Assembly (NCBI RefSeq): GCF_002021565.1
Contig: NZ_MSZX01000007.1
Location: 62,027 to 126,026, forward strand
DNA from: Paenibacillus selenitireducens
GTDB lineage: Bacteria > Bacillota > Bacilli > Paenibacillales > Paenibacillaceae
Reading direction: 5' to 3'
Length of the DNA stretch: 64,000 bases
Of this stretch, positions 43,792-51,976 are shown one piece after another (position 1 is the stretch's first letter; every line of letters starts with the position of its first letter). The translations under genes were made by a program, and so were the position numbers. Under the pieces are notes generated by a model. It worked only from the letters and a program-made list of their open reading frames with translations, made no database searches and was not told the origin of the DNA.

Positions 43792-44280
43792 TTAATTCAG
43801 GTGGCGCAATAACTCTGCGGCGAACTGCTCGAGATATTGACGATCTACCTCATTAAATCGACGCTCTAACGGGCTATCGATATCGAGCACGCCGAGCAAT
43901 CGATCCCCTTGAATGAGAGGAATAACGATCTCGGATCGTGAAGCTGCATCACAGGCAATATGCCCTGGGAACTGATGTACATCTTCCACAAGAACCGTTC
44001 TGCGCTCTGCCGCTGCGGTTCCACATACGCCTCGCCCAAGTGGGATACGCACGCAGGCAGGTAATCCTTGGAACGGACCAAGTACAAGCTGGTCCGTTTC
44101 TTCTTCATAGAGGTAGAAACCAACCCAGTTGATATCCCCCATATATTCATTCAACAATGCCGAAGCATTCGATAAATTCGCGATGGTATTGCTCTCGTCT
44201 TCTAACAACGCCGTTAATTGGCGAATCGCCATCGGATAATCCACCTCGGGGTTTCCGCTCACACTCGTTTTTTCGAACAT
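43792..44280 (-). CDS. Free methionine-R-sulfoxide reductase (GAF type)
   Basis: A 162-residue GAF-domain protein of the fRMsr (YebR/YtsP) family, which reduces free methionine-R-sulfoxide. The three conserved cysteines are Cys76 (PACVRI), Cys86 (GRGVCGTAA) and Cys110 (HIACDA); the spacing of 10 and 24 residues equals that of the E. coli enzyme, so activity is expected. GVLDIDSP is the family-typical acid-binding stretch. Its stop lies 19 nt from that of the convergent msrA gene. Confidence 0.9.
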   Translation of the reverse strand: MFEKTSVSGNPEVDYPMAIRQLTALLEDESNTIANLSNASALLNEYMGDINWVGFYLYEEETDQLVLGPFQGLPACVRIPLGRGVCGTAAAERRTVLVEDVHQFPGHIACDAASRSEIVIPLIQGDRLLGVLDIDSPLERRFNEVDRQYLEQFAAELLRHLN

Positions 44281-44391
44281 ACTATGTTTCCTCCTTGCAT
44301 CTATCGACGTTCTGTATTCAGATTAACACAATATCTGGGCTCCTGCATATGCTATACCAATAGATCGTTAAGGAGGTACGTAAGCTTACCT

Positions 44392-44763
44392 ATGAAAAAA
44401 ATAACTCCCAACAAAACGCGAAATTCGAATCGCTTGTACCAAGCAGATGAAGGATTAGCTGACCACATCACCAAAGTTCGGGAAACGCTGCTGCCGCTGT
44501 GCCACCAATACCGAAATCACGCCGTTCACGTTGAAACCATTGATGGCCGCAGCTTTGAAGGCGTCATCGTAGAAGTCGATGCCGGGCATTTATACTTACA
44601 AGTCACAGATCACAATCGCGCATTTTTTCCGCAGCCTTCCCCTTATAATCCATATGGCCCCTCCTTTGGAGGTGCGTTCTACCCGCAGCAGCAACCCTTC
44701 TTCAACAATAATGTGATTTTACCATTAGTATTATTCGAACTGCTTACCATCGCGCTCATTTAG
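44392..44763 (+). CDS. Hypothetical protein with LSm-like segment and C-terminal hydrophobic tail
   Basis: A 123-residue protein. Residues about 38-72 (HAVHVETIDGRSFEGVIVEVDAGHLYLQV) look like an LSm/SH3-like beta barrel as in several Bacillus spore or coat-related proteins. A Pro/Tyr/Gln/Phe-rich part follows (PSPYNPYGPSFGGAFYPQQQP), then a hydrophobic C-terminus (ILPLVLFELLTIALI). AGGAGG lies 15 nt before the ATG, but a perfect 10-bp palindrome GTAAGCTTAC sits between them and could shorten the distance when folded. The family is not securely recognised. Confidence 0.6.
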   Translation: MKKITPNKTRNSNRLYQADEGLADHITKVRETLLPLCHQYRNHAVHVETIDGRSFEGVIVEVDAGHLYLQVTDHNRAFFPQPSPYNPYGPSFGGAFYPQQQPFFNNNVILPLVLFELLTIALI

Positions 44764-44773
44764 CTGCTGACAA

Positions 44774-44826
44774 CAAGAAGACCTTCCAAGAACCGCGTGA
44801 TTTTGCGGCCATTTGAAGGTCTTCTT
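44774..44826. terminator. Bidirectional terminator
   Basis: AAGAAGACCTTC pairs with GAAGGTCTTCTT, with an inner CCGC/GCGG stem. It lies between two convergent genes. Confidence 0.85.
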
Positions 44827-44883
44827 CTTTCTATTTTCTATTAAACCAAAGGGGCTAATTGAAGTTTATGACCGTAAGCTCGC

Positions 44884-46038
44884 CTAGTGTACAGCCGTTT
44901 TCATAAATCGGCGGAAACCGAGACTTGCAACGCCCAGAGCCAATACCGCAATCAGCACCAACATCCCGATATTCGGCAATATATTTTGGACGTGCCCCCC
45001 ATGAACCATGACATTCTGCATTCCTTTTTGCGCCCAATATTGCGGCAGCATCTTACCGATGTTCTGTAGGAATGGCGGCATCATGTCGGAAGGGAACCAT
45101 AAGCCTCCAAGCACCGCACCTCCCATGGTAATTAACTGTGTGAAAGCCATTCCTTGGTTTTCACTTTTGGCGAATAAAGAAATCATGAGACCGAGTCCGG
45201 TACCGCAAATTGCGATCCCAAAGACCAACGTGCCAATCGCTGCCAAGTCACCCAGATTCAAATGGTATACAAAATGTCCGAATGCCAGCAGAATGCTGCA
45301 TTGTACCACGACCACGAGCAAGTATGGAATCCACATCCCGATCAAATAACTGATGGATTTCATCGGCGTACTGCTGAGGCGTGCCGTCATGCCTGATTCT
45401 TTGTCTTTGATGAAGCGACGGACCATGGACGTGATGACGAAGAACGCGAACATCACCGTGTAGCCTGGCACGACCTGGCTAATCATATCTACCGATCCTC
45501 CGCTCACTTGCTTTTGCTCCGCTACTTTGATCGGCGGTGTAAGGACCTGCTTGAGCTCAGCATCGCTTTTTCCGGCAGCGGCCAATACACCTTCAAGCTT
45601 TTTCTCCTGATATTGATTCGCAATATTCTGCAATACTGCCTGAATCGGTGCGACTTCGGAACCGCTCATCCCATCGTGATACAGTACCACTTCAGCTTGT
45701 TTCGTACCGGACTTCAGACTTTCGGCGAACCCTTTCGGAAATACGAGCAGCGCGGATAATTTACCGTTCTTCATCTGATCGATCTGTTCGTCGACCGTCA
45801 AATCCGGGTTTTGTTTCAAGTGGAAGCCGTCAATGCCTTGGATCGTCTGTAAAAATTGCTGGGAGGCTGCACTCTGATCTTGGTCCACATATTGCAGCGT
45901 GAGGCCTGCAGAACTCGCACTGCTGAACACCGTTGCGAAAATGACAATGAAGACGATCGGCATACCGAGTAACCAGAAGAAAGTACCCTTTTCCTTCAAC
46001 AATAATTTGATTTCTTTACGTGCAATCGTTCGAATCAT
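44884..46038 (-). CDS. ABC-2 type permease
   Basis: A 384-residue membrane protein: one N-terminal helix (about 20-42), a large extracytoplasmic domain (about 45-200), and five C-terminal helices with GMTARLSSTPMKSISYLIGMWIPYLL and GGLWFPSDMMPPFLQNIGKMLPQYWAQKGMQNV. This is the ABC-2_membrane_3 (YhaP/NatB-like) build. GGGG precedes the ATG. Last gene of the five-gene minus-strand GntR operon, paired with the 308-residue ATPase directly upstream; probably an exporter of a drug, peptide or ion. Confidence 0.82.
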   Translation of the reverse strand: MIRTIARKEIKLLLKEKGTFFWLLGMPIVFIVIFATVFSSASSAGLTLQYVDQDQSAASQQFLQTIQGIDGFHLKQNPDLTVDEQIDQMKNGKLSALLVFPKGFAESLKSGTKQAEVVLYHDGMSGSEVAPIQAVLQNIANQYQEKKLEGVLAAAGKSDAELKQVLTPPIKVAEQKQVSGGSVDMISQVVPGYTVMFAFFVITSMVRRFIKDKESGMTARLSSTPMKSISYLIGMWIPYLLVVVVQCSILLAFGHFVYHLNLGDLAAIGTLVFGIAICGTGLGLMISLFAKSENQGMAFTQLITMGGAVLGGLWFPSDMMPPFLQNIGKMLPQYWAQKGMQNVMVHGGHVQNILPNIGMLVLIAVLALGVASLGFRRFMKTAVH

Positions 46039-46056
46039 GATTATTCCCCTTTCTCC

Positions 46057-46983
46057 TTAAGCATCTCTTAACGACGTGCCCGTCAATTGTAGAAAGACCA
46101 TTTCGAGTGAAGGACGAACAACCTCTAACTGAATCGGTTTATATCCCTTCATCCGGCATAACTCAGCGACCTCGCTAATCGTCTTTAAAACGTTATCCGT
46201 TTCAATTTTCCAACCCCGGCCATGGCGAGCCACCGAACTTCCTTCAATCAGCGTCAAATTCGGCTCGATATCACTCTCAAGCTCCAGATAGACGGACTTG
46301 CCACCATACTGTGCAAGAATGTCATTCAGCGCACCCTTGGCAACCACCTCACCATGATCGATAATGGCGACATCATCGCATAACGCTTCAACTTCTTCCA
46401 TATAGTGCGTCGAGTATATGATCGTCATCCCCTCTTCTTTCAGGGTGCGAATAAGCTCAAAGATATGATTCCGAGATTGCGGGTCAATCCCGACTGTCGG
46501 CTCATCGAGAATCATAAATTTCGGGCGATGCAGCAGCGCTGCTGCAATATTAATCCGACGCATCATTCCACCGGAGAACGTTCCTACTGCATCATTGGCG
46601 CGATCTGCAAGGCCTACTTGTTGCAGAACCTCCATAATGCGTTCTTTCAAGGCTTTCCCTCTGACACCGTATAATTCACCGAAAAAAACCAAATTATCGT
46701 ACGCGCTCAGCTTTTCGTAGAGCGTGATGTTTTGCGGAACATAACCAATGAACTTCTTGACCTCTTCCGCCTGTTTCGCGACATCATACCCGAGCACTTG
46801 AACGGAACCGCGATCTGCCTGCGTAATGCAGGACAAAATTTTCATTGTCGTGGATTTTCCCGCGCCGTTCGGTCCCAGAAGCCCGAAACAGCTCCCTTTT
46901 TGCACCTGAAAATGGATATGATTAACCGCTGGCTTACCAGCATAAGCTTTCTCTAGCCCTGTAACTTCAATCGCTGTACTCAT
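46057..46983 (-). CDS. ABC transporter ATPase (exporter, CcmA/NodI-like)
   Basis: A 308-residue ATPase with Walker A GPNGAGKST (about 35-43), signature FSGGMMRR, Walker B FMILDEPTVGID and H-loop YSTHYMEEVE. The C-terminal extension (about 220-308), typical of NatA/DrrA-like exporters, follows. GGAGG precedes the ATG. It belongs with the permease ending at 44884; both lie downstream of the GntR regulator. Confidence 0.88.
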   Translation of the reverse strand: MSTAIEVTGLEKAYAGKPAVNHIHFQVQKGSCFGLLGPNGAGKSTTMKILSCITQADRGSVQVLGYDVAKQAEEVKKFIGYVPQNITLYEKLSAYDNLVFFGELYGVRGKALKERIMEVLQQVGLADRANDAVGTFSGGMMRRINIAAALLHRPKFMILDEPTVGIDPQSRNHIFELIRTLKEEGMTIIYSTHYMEEVEALCDDVAIIDHGEVVAKGALNDILAQYGGKSVYLELESDIEPNLTLIEGSSVARHGRGWKIETDNVLKTISEVAELCRMKGYKPIQLEVVRPSLEMVFLQLTGTSLRDA

Positions 46984-47005
46984 TTTCTATAACCTCCTTC
47001 ATTAT

Positions 47006-47764
47006 TTATAACGTTAATTGTTTTTTCATGATATTCGACGCGATCCATACCATAAGGTTACCTACGATAAGGGAACAGATCAGCATTACGGCGAGCCACA
47101 ACCATGTCATGCTATTCCCTGTAATCTGATACATATTCGTATAATCGAAATTATCTTCGCCGCTCATAAGCGCAGGAACAAAACTCAATAAGTTCGCAGA
47201 CAGACCGTAACTCACCCAGATGAGCGGCATAGCTGGTTTCCACTTTGAATACCGTACGATGGAACCGAAGATTCCGAATCCCATAATGAACGGCATGATG
47301 GAGTACATGAAGAGATAGGCGAGCCCGATCAATTTAAGGAATTCAAAAATCGCGTCTGCTTCCAAAGGTGCTTGAATCCACATGGTAAGAATACCGACCA
47401 CCGCGGTTATTGCTAGAGCGATTAACCCGTAAATGACCATCCACATTGCGCTTGCGATATATTTTGCCCGAAGCAATGTTCCTCTCGAATAAGGAAGTGT
47501 CAGCCACCAGCCGTACGTTCCGTCTTTCCACTCCTTCGACACAGTCATCATGGCTCGCATGAAGCCTGCATACGGAAAGATGAAGACCGCGAATAATAAT
47601 GTGGTCGGCTGAAAGATGATCGTGGCATGCAAGAAGTTATAAGCGAAAGCGATCAACGCCGCGACTGCTAGCCCATAGATACCATACCACTTCCGATTTC
47701 TACAATTCCGTCTGCGGAATTTAAATTCATGCTTGATTAAATATGTCAACGCATTGCGATTCAT
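47006..47764 (-). CDS. ABC transporter permease component
   Basis: A 252-residue membrane protein with about six helices, basic start (NALTYLIKHEFKFRRRNCRNRKW) and TVSKEWKDGTYGWWLTLPYSRGTLLRAKYIAS, typical of YtrC/YtrD-like ABC-2 permeases. AGGGAG lies eight nt before the ATG. It follows the 233-residue ATPase by 14 nt and probably forms the first of two transport systems in this operon. Confidence 0.75.
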   Translation of the reverse strand: MNRNALTYLIKHEFKFRRRNCRNRKWYGIYGLAVAALIAFAYNFLHATIIFQPTTLLFAVFIFPYAGFMRAMMTVSKEWKDGTYGWWLTLPYSRGTLLRAKYIASAMWMVIYGLIALAITAVVGILTMWIQAPLEADAIFEFLKLIGLAYLFMYSIMPFIMGFGIFGSIVRYSKWKPAMPLIWVSYGLSANLLSFVPALMSGEDNFDYTNMYQITGNSMTWLWLAVMLICSLIVGNLMVWIASNIMKKQLTL

Positions 47765-47778
47765 TGGTTATCTCTCCC

Positions 47779-48480
47779 TTATTGATATAAATGGCGGTAG
47801 ATGCTCTCCATCGATCCCCGCTCTGCCCGCAACATCTCAACATCCCCGTGCAGCAATGCCTGACCTTCATCCATGAATACTGCATAATCGAAAAGACTTT
47901 CGGCTTCTTGAATTTCATGCGTGCTTACGAGCACCGTCTGCTGCCGTTCACTCAAGTTGTCTATCAATGCCCCGATGATTCGTTCGCGCGAGATCAGATC
48001 AATACCCGCGAAGGGTTCATCGAGAATCAACATCGGTACATCTCGGCACATGCATAGGGTCAGCATGAGTCGAGCTTCTTGCCCTCGGGACATCCCCTCA
48101 ACACCCATCGTGGGGTCCAGCTTCATGAATTCCAGCAATGATTCGGCACGCTTCTTATCGAACCCAGGCAGCAAACCGTCTCCCCACTCCAATGCCTGCT
48201 GAACGGTATGGAACTTATACCACCGTGCACGGTCAGGAAGGTAAGAGATAAGTGCATTTGTCTCCCATCCCGGCTTCTTCCCGAATATATCGATCCGACC
48301 TTGATCGGGCTGTACCATGCCTGTAATCATACGGAACAAGGTGGATTTGCCAGCCCCGTTCGCACCCAACACCCCAATCACGCGATTCGCGGGTAATTGA
48401 ATGGAGAAATCCTGTAATGCCCGCTGGTTGTCGTATCGTTTCGTAAGATGTTCTGCCGTAATCGCAATCTCCGTCGTCAT
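47779..48480 (-). CDS. ABC transporter ATPase (YtrB-like)
   Basis: A 233-residue ATPase with Walker A GANGAGKST, signature MSRGQEARL (a variant of LSGGQ found in YtrB-like proteins), Walker B LILDEPFAGID and H-loop STHEIQE. The start lies three nt after the GntR gene, so they are co-translated. It probably partners the 252-residue permease. Confidence 0.85.
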   Translation of the reverse strand: MTTEIAITAEHLTKRYDNQRALQDFSIQLPANRVIGVLGANGAGKSTLFRMITGMVQPDQGRIDIFGKKPGWETNALISYLPDRARWYKFHTVQQALEWGDGLLPGFDKKRAESLLEFMKLDPTMGVEGMSRGQEARLMLTLCMCRDVPMLILDEPFAGIDLISRERIIGALIDNLSERQQTVLVSTHEIQEAESLFDYAVFMDEGQALLHGDVEMLRAERGSMESIYRHLYQ

Positions 48481-48483
48481 CTG

Positions 48484-48867
48484 TTATTCGTCCCCTTCTC
48501 CCAGAAATCGTTGAATATCTGTTTTTGTGAATCCAATGCTGTACATTTTCTCTAAAAATTCCTTCGTTGCTTCCCGTGCTAAATTATACCGAATGTTCTG
48601 CACGACTTCGTCATTCGTCGTAATGAATGTTCCTTGCCCACGTCTCGTTTCAGTTAAGCCATCTCGCTCTAATTCCTGATAAGCACGCATCACTGTATTT
48701 GGATTAATTTTTAAGGTTTGAGCTAACTCACGTACAGATGGTATTTTGTCTCCCAACGCAATTCCTCCTCTTGCAATCGAACCTCGTATTTGTTGCAACA
48801 CCTGTTCATATAACGGTTTACTTAAATCTAGATCAAATTCCATGCCACCTGCTTCAATTCCACCCAA
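48484..48867 (-). CDS. GntR regulator, YtrA subfamily
   Basis: A 127-residue short GntR regulator: N-terminal winged HTH (about 17-80; LYEQVLQQIRGSIARGGIALGDKIPSVRELAQTLKINPNTVMRAYQELERDGLTETRRGQGTF) and a helical dimerisation tail, the YtrA layout. The TTG start at 48867 has GGAGG seven nt upstream; ATG 24 nt inside has a ribosome site too close to be ideal. It is the first gene of a five-gene operon and probably represses it through the palindrome over the promoter at 48942-48966; cell-wall antibiotics induce the homologous B. subtilis operon. Confidence 0.88.
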   Translation of the reverse strand: MGGIEAGGMEFDLDLSKPLYEQVLQQIRGSIARGGIALGDKIPSVRELAQTLKINPNTVMRAYQELERDGLTETRRGQGTFITTNDEVVQNIRYNLAREATKEFLEKMYSIGFTKTDIQRFLGEGDE

Positions 48868-48941
48868 GGGTCTCCCTCCAATCTATTCTATTCTGTATTC
48901 TCTAAGCAGAAAGCTCGGCGCTTATGTTTTCTATCGTATGT

Positions 48942-48974
48942 AGTGTATTATATCACTTAATACACTCAGTGCAA
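48942..48974 (-). promoter_or_regulatory. Promoter with overlapping GntR operator
   Basis: Minus strand -35 TTGCAC (48974-48969), 16-nt spacer, -10 TATAAT (48952-48947). An inverted repeat AGTGTATTA-N7-TAATACACT (48942-48966) covers spacer and -10, as expected of a YtrA-type repressor site. About 80 nt upstream of the GntR start. Confidence 0.8.
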
Positions 48975-49008
48975 TAGTTATTTTCAATTTTTTGGATATA
49001 AAATAAAA

Positions 49009-49035
49009 AAAACCATGGCTCGGGGCCATGGATTT
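49009..49035 (-). terminator. Terminator of the PH-domain gene
   Basis: CCATGGC/GCCATGG stem with a short loop, followed by eight T on the minus strand. Confidence 0.85.
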
Positions 49036-49077
49036 CGTGAGTTGTATGAGATTATCGTTAGGAATACGCTCGGTTAT

Positions 49078-49455
49078 TTACAATACTTTTTCAGCGAGTA
49101 AGCTCTGTACTTCATACACGTTCGAGTCTTTTTTGAATTGTTTGGTGATGGTGGGTTCAACCGCACTCGAGATCCAAATTTTTAGCTCCGCATCCAGATC
49201 GAACGTCCCTGCCGTTTCAATACTGAACCGTGAAATGCTCTTATAGGGAATCGATTGATACTCCACCTTTTTGCCCGTTACCCCTTGTTTATCCACCAGA
49301 ATCAAGCGCTTGTTCGTGAATACGAACATATCTCGAATGAGCTTATATGCCTTATCGACCGTTTCTCCTTGGAATAAGATCGGCTGCAGCTCCTGCTGTA
49401 CGTCCTTTTCGCTTACCGATGCAGCATTGCCCATTAACCCGTCTAAAAATCCCAT
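49078..49455 (-). CDS. PH-domain (YvbH/DUF1696-type) protein
   Basis: A 125-residue cytosolic protein. After a short N-terminal helix (GFLDGLMGNAASVS) comes a bacterial pleckstrin-homology fold with FVFTNKRLILVDKQGVTGKKVEYQSIPYKSISRFSIETAGTFDLDAELKIWI, the family signature. AAAGGAG lies eight nt before ATG 49455; an in-frame start two codons up is possible. Transcribed alone. The biological role is unknown. Confidence 0.85.
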   Translation of the reverse strand: MGFLDGLMGNAASVSEKDVQQELQPILFQGETVDKAYKLIRDMFVFTNKRLILVDKQGVTGKKVEYQSIPYKSISRFSIETAGTFDLDAELKIWISSAVEPTITKQFKKDSNVYEVQSLLAEKVL

Positions 49456-49550
49456 CGACACATCTCCTTTAAGATTTGAGGTGGTGGTTCCTTTGTAATC
49501 TACGCACTCACTTCGTCCAGATATGTATCAAAATTATCGCGTATCATAGC

Positions 49551-49595
49551 AAAAGCGACTGTAAGACCCTGAGGGGGGATCTTATAGCCGCTTTT
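49551..49595. terminator. Symmetric hairpin in the gap before the nuclease gene
   Basis: AAAAGCG-N4-TAAGA pairs with TCTTA-N4-CGCTTTT. It is symmetrical, so the direction is unclear. It lies about 100 nt upstream of the PH-domain gene. Confidence 0.45.
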
Positions 49596-49725
49596 GCTTG
49601 TGATCATCTATGTTAAATGTTAAAAGGGGGGCGATTTGATGAATTAAATATACCGCGCGAACATTAAAGGGATGTTATCTGAACATTAAAATAACATAAA
49701 AAAATGTTGGGATGAGGTGCTAATC

Positions 49726-50104
49726 CATCTGGAAACGAACTGTAGCCCGCCGAACACCGTGTCTTTTGGATAGCTCCAGGATAGGTGAATGCGATTCTAC
49801 TTTCAGCACTCGGTATCACTCGCTCCACAACGAACGAACTGCAAACCTACGCCATGAACTGCTCCATACAGGCACTGCGCTATATTGGAAACGAACGTAA
49901 CCCACCGCACACCACGCTATATTGGATTTATACAGGATAAGTGGATCATTCGGCATCGACTCACCGTCTATATTGGACGAATCCAAGATAGAACGCTGTA
50001 AATCCACTAATATGAGCGTAAATGTGCATTTTTGTTGGATTTATCCACTATAGCCCTATCTACATGCATCATTTATCGAAAGTTAGTGGATATATCCAAT
50101 ATAG
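49726..50104. repeat. Left array of 24-nt imperfect palindromes
   Basis: Copies of a palindromic motif with arms CTATA.TGGA and TCCA.TATAG: degenerate 49761-49783, half copy 49879-49889, 49917-49944, 49968-49991, 50032-50053 and inverted 50084-50104. Two of them lie in a diverged direct repeat of about 65-70 nt (49726-49790 and 49881-49944, both starting with TGGAAACGAAC). The 49456-50289 gap holds no other convincing gene. Confidence 0.75.
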
Positions 50105-50215
50105 ATGGGTGAGGGCCTATAAAGTTCCAAGTTAGCAATCGCAATCGTCCCACCTCTATCCCAACGAATAAGAATAGACGCGCAATCACTCGCCTGTTAC
50201 AATATACCTAGACGA

Positions 50216-50259
50216 AGAACGTCCAAATGCCATAAGGCTTTTGGACGTTCTTTTTTTTG
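50216..50259 (+). terminator. Leader terminator ahead of the nuclease gene
   Basis: AGAACGTCCAAA pairs with TTTGGACGTTCT, followed by eight T in a row, ending only 31 nt before the TTG start at 50290. A possible -10 TACAAT lies at 50198-50203. Position suggests attenuation of the gene rather than ordinary termination. Confidence 0.75.
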
Positions 50260-50289
50260 CTTATATATCCAAGATCGGAGGCGACTCGC

Positions 50290-50958
50290 TTGAATTCATT
50301 CGAATCATCCCATCAGGCGTTTCTTGAGAAACATTTGGCAAGCCGAAACGGCGAACGTAAAGGTCGATTGTTACGCGGACACCAGTATGCGGAAAAGCTT
50401 TTGCTCCAACACGTATGGTGGCCCTTGTTCGGAAATTTTGACCATCTGCATCCCGAATACGAAATATATGATTGGAATCGTAAATCTCAGTTTCTCGATT
50501 TCGCCTTTATTACCCCGTTCGGACGTTTTGGCATCGAATGCGACGGCTTTCAGAGTCACGTGAAGGACATGGATCGTGAGAAATTCAGCTATGCGCTAAA
50601 TCGGGATACCTTTCTAACGGGTTTAGGCTGGCGGATGATCCACTTCTCCTTCGATGATGTGCAGCAACGTCCGGAAATCTGCCGTATGTTGCTTCAACTC
50701 GCGATTGCTCCCTATCTACTACAAAACAGCTCAGAAAATCGATCAACTAAGATGGAGAAAGAATTACTTCATCTTGCCTGGCAGCTTGGAAGCCCCTTAC
50801 GTCCAAAAGATGTATGCGATGCATGGGGCATAGATTACCGCACCGTGCGGAAGCTACTACAATCGACCATAAAAAAAGGCTGGTTGGAGCCGATCTCCGT
50901 GGGGAGCACGATTCGCTACTACCAGCTAAAAGAAAGCTCGTTAATCCAAATACTCTAA
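50290..50958 (+). CDS. DUF559-like PD-(D/E)XK nuclease with C-terminal HTH
   Basis: A 222-residue protein. The centre (about 60-130) has FLDFAFITPFGRFGIECDGFQSH followed by RDTFLTGLGWRMIHFSFDDV: Asp, then Glu-x-Asp, then an R-D-x-x-L-x-x-x-G-W-x-x-x-x-F pattern, as in DUF559/Vsr-type endonuclease folds. The C-terminal 60 residues (RPKDVCDAWGIDYRTVRKLLQSTIKKGWLEPI) look like a winged HTH. The TTG start at 50290 has GGAGG eight nt upstream; an in-frame frame extension to 50257 runs into the leader terminator. It stands alone, flanked on both sides by palindromic repeat arrays, close to a tRNA. Nuclease activity is inferred from the motif, not shown. Confidence 0.68.
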   Translation: MNSFESSHQAFLEKHLASRNGERKGRLLRGHQYAEKLLLQHVWWPLFGNFDHLHPEYEIYDWNRKSQFLDFAFITPFGRFGIECDGFQSHVKDMDREKFSYALNRDTFLTGLGWRMIHFSFDDVQQRPEICRMLLQLAIAPYLLQNSSENRSTKMEKELLHLAWQLGSPLRPKDVCDAWGIDYRTVRKLLQSTIKKGWLEPISVGSTIRYYQLKESSLIQIL

Positions 50959-51105
50959 CATAAATGAACGACTCCCTATTGTGGCGGCGTACAATCTCCG
51001 ATTTGCGCGGAACTTTCGGTGTTATGGTGTTAGCAGCGATCTCTGAGTGTTGAAGGATAGCTAACGCTAACTGCAGTAACACCTAGTGAGAGTTACTCCC
51101 CCCAC

Positions 51106-51292
51106 CTATACTGGATTTCTACAGGATAAAAGCTAATATTACTCAAATTCATGGGCTATATTGGATTTATCCACTAACTATGGGCATAAAGAGCTCATTC
51201 GGCGCCATTTCGGGGTTCTATAGTGGAAAACTCCAATATAGAGGGCAAGTAATAGCAAATTTGTCTGCCTACATTGGATTCGTCCACTATAG
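51106..51292. repeat. Right array of 24-nt imperfect palindromes
   Basis: Four copies: 51106-51128, 51156-51177, inverted 51218-51241 and 51269-51292, the same motif as in the left array (arms CTATA.TGGA and TCCA.TATAG). The 50959-51694 gap shows no convincing gene; a plus-strand terminator follows at 51635-51690. Confidence 0.8.
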
Positions 51293-51634
51293 CGCCACCG
51301 GGGCAGAATCGAACCTTTAACAAATAACACCACTAGCACTATTAGCCTTTATCTTTAGCCATTCATCAATAAGCCACAACCAATAACATCATACCTCCTA
51401 CCAGCCTCGGACATCACTTCCCTCGAACAATACAGGTTAGGAAAAACATGTGAATAAAGATCGGGTTCACGTTTGTGGTGAATGCGTTCATTTGTTTTAG
51501 CTGTAAATAGGAGTTGTACACGATTGGGCTGCGCCACACCCAGGGTCTCTTCGGTTTTCACTGCTGCTGCAAACTCAAGCCCCTACCCCTCGCTTGAGTA
51601 AAGGGTAGAAAAATGTTAGAAGTTTGCCCTTTTC

Positions 51635-51690
51635 ACGCAAATGGCGCGGAATCCGAAATACCCGGAAACCGCGCCATTACTGCGTTTTTT
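51635..51690 (+). terminator. Strong plus-strand terminator
   Basis: AATGGCGCGG/CCGCGCCATT with outer ACGCA/TGCGT and inner AATCCG/CGGAAA pairs, followed by six T. It lies between the right palindrome array and the tRNA; no plus-strand gene immediately precedes it, so the nuclease transcript or an unannotated RNA may end here. Confidence 0.75.
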
Positions 51691-51694
51691 GGAG

Positions 51695-51767
51695 TGCTGA
51701 TGAGAGGACTCGAACCACCGACCTACGCATTACGAGTGCGTTGCTCTACCACCTGAGCTACATCAGC
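51695..51767 (-). tRNA. tRNA-Thr (CGT anticodon)
   Basis: On the minus strand a 73-nt cloverleaf: acceptor GCTGATG/CATCAGC, D arm GCTC...GAGC, anticodon stem ACGCA/TGCGT with loop CTCGTAA (anticodon CGT, reading ACG), TPsiC loop GTTCGAGTC. The CCA end is not encoded. Confidence 0.95.
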
Positions 51768-51876
51768 ATATGACTGCTGTATACATCTATTTTAACAAAA
51801 AATAAGCCGAAGGTAAATGGCAAACAATAAGTCGACCTTTTAGCAAAATGATGTAAATCATCCAATTCCACATTTC

Positions 51877-51942
51877 AACTCGTATATATAAGCATTGACA
51901 AACTCGTATATACAAGTTATATTTTATCCGTAAGCGCTAACA
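51877..51942 (+). promoter_or_regulatory. treP promoter with two TreR operators and a cre site
   Basis: -35 TTGACA (51895-51900), 17-nt spacer, -10 TATATT (51918-51923). Two palindromes with core CTCGTATATA, at 51877-51892 and 51901-51918 (the second fills the spacer), match TreR operators. CGTAAGCGCTAACA (51929-51942), 13 of 14 to the cre consensus, overlaps the start region and should bind CcpA. Confidence 0.85.
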
Positions 51943-51976
51943 ACTGCATAATTACTGACAAAAGGGGGCATTACCC

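Noticed and set aside
51355-51561. 68-codon minus-strand frame between nuclease gene and tRNA
   Set aside because: No ribosome site and no family likeness.
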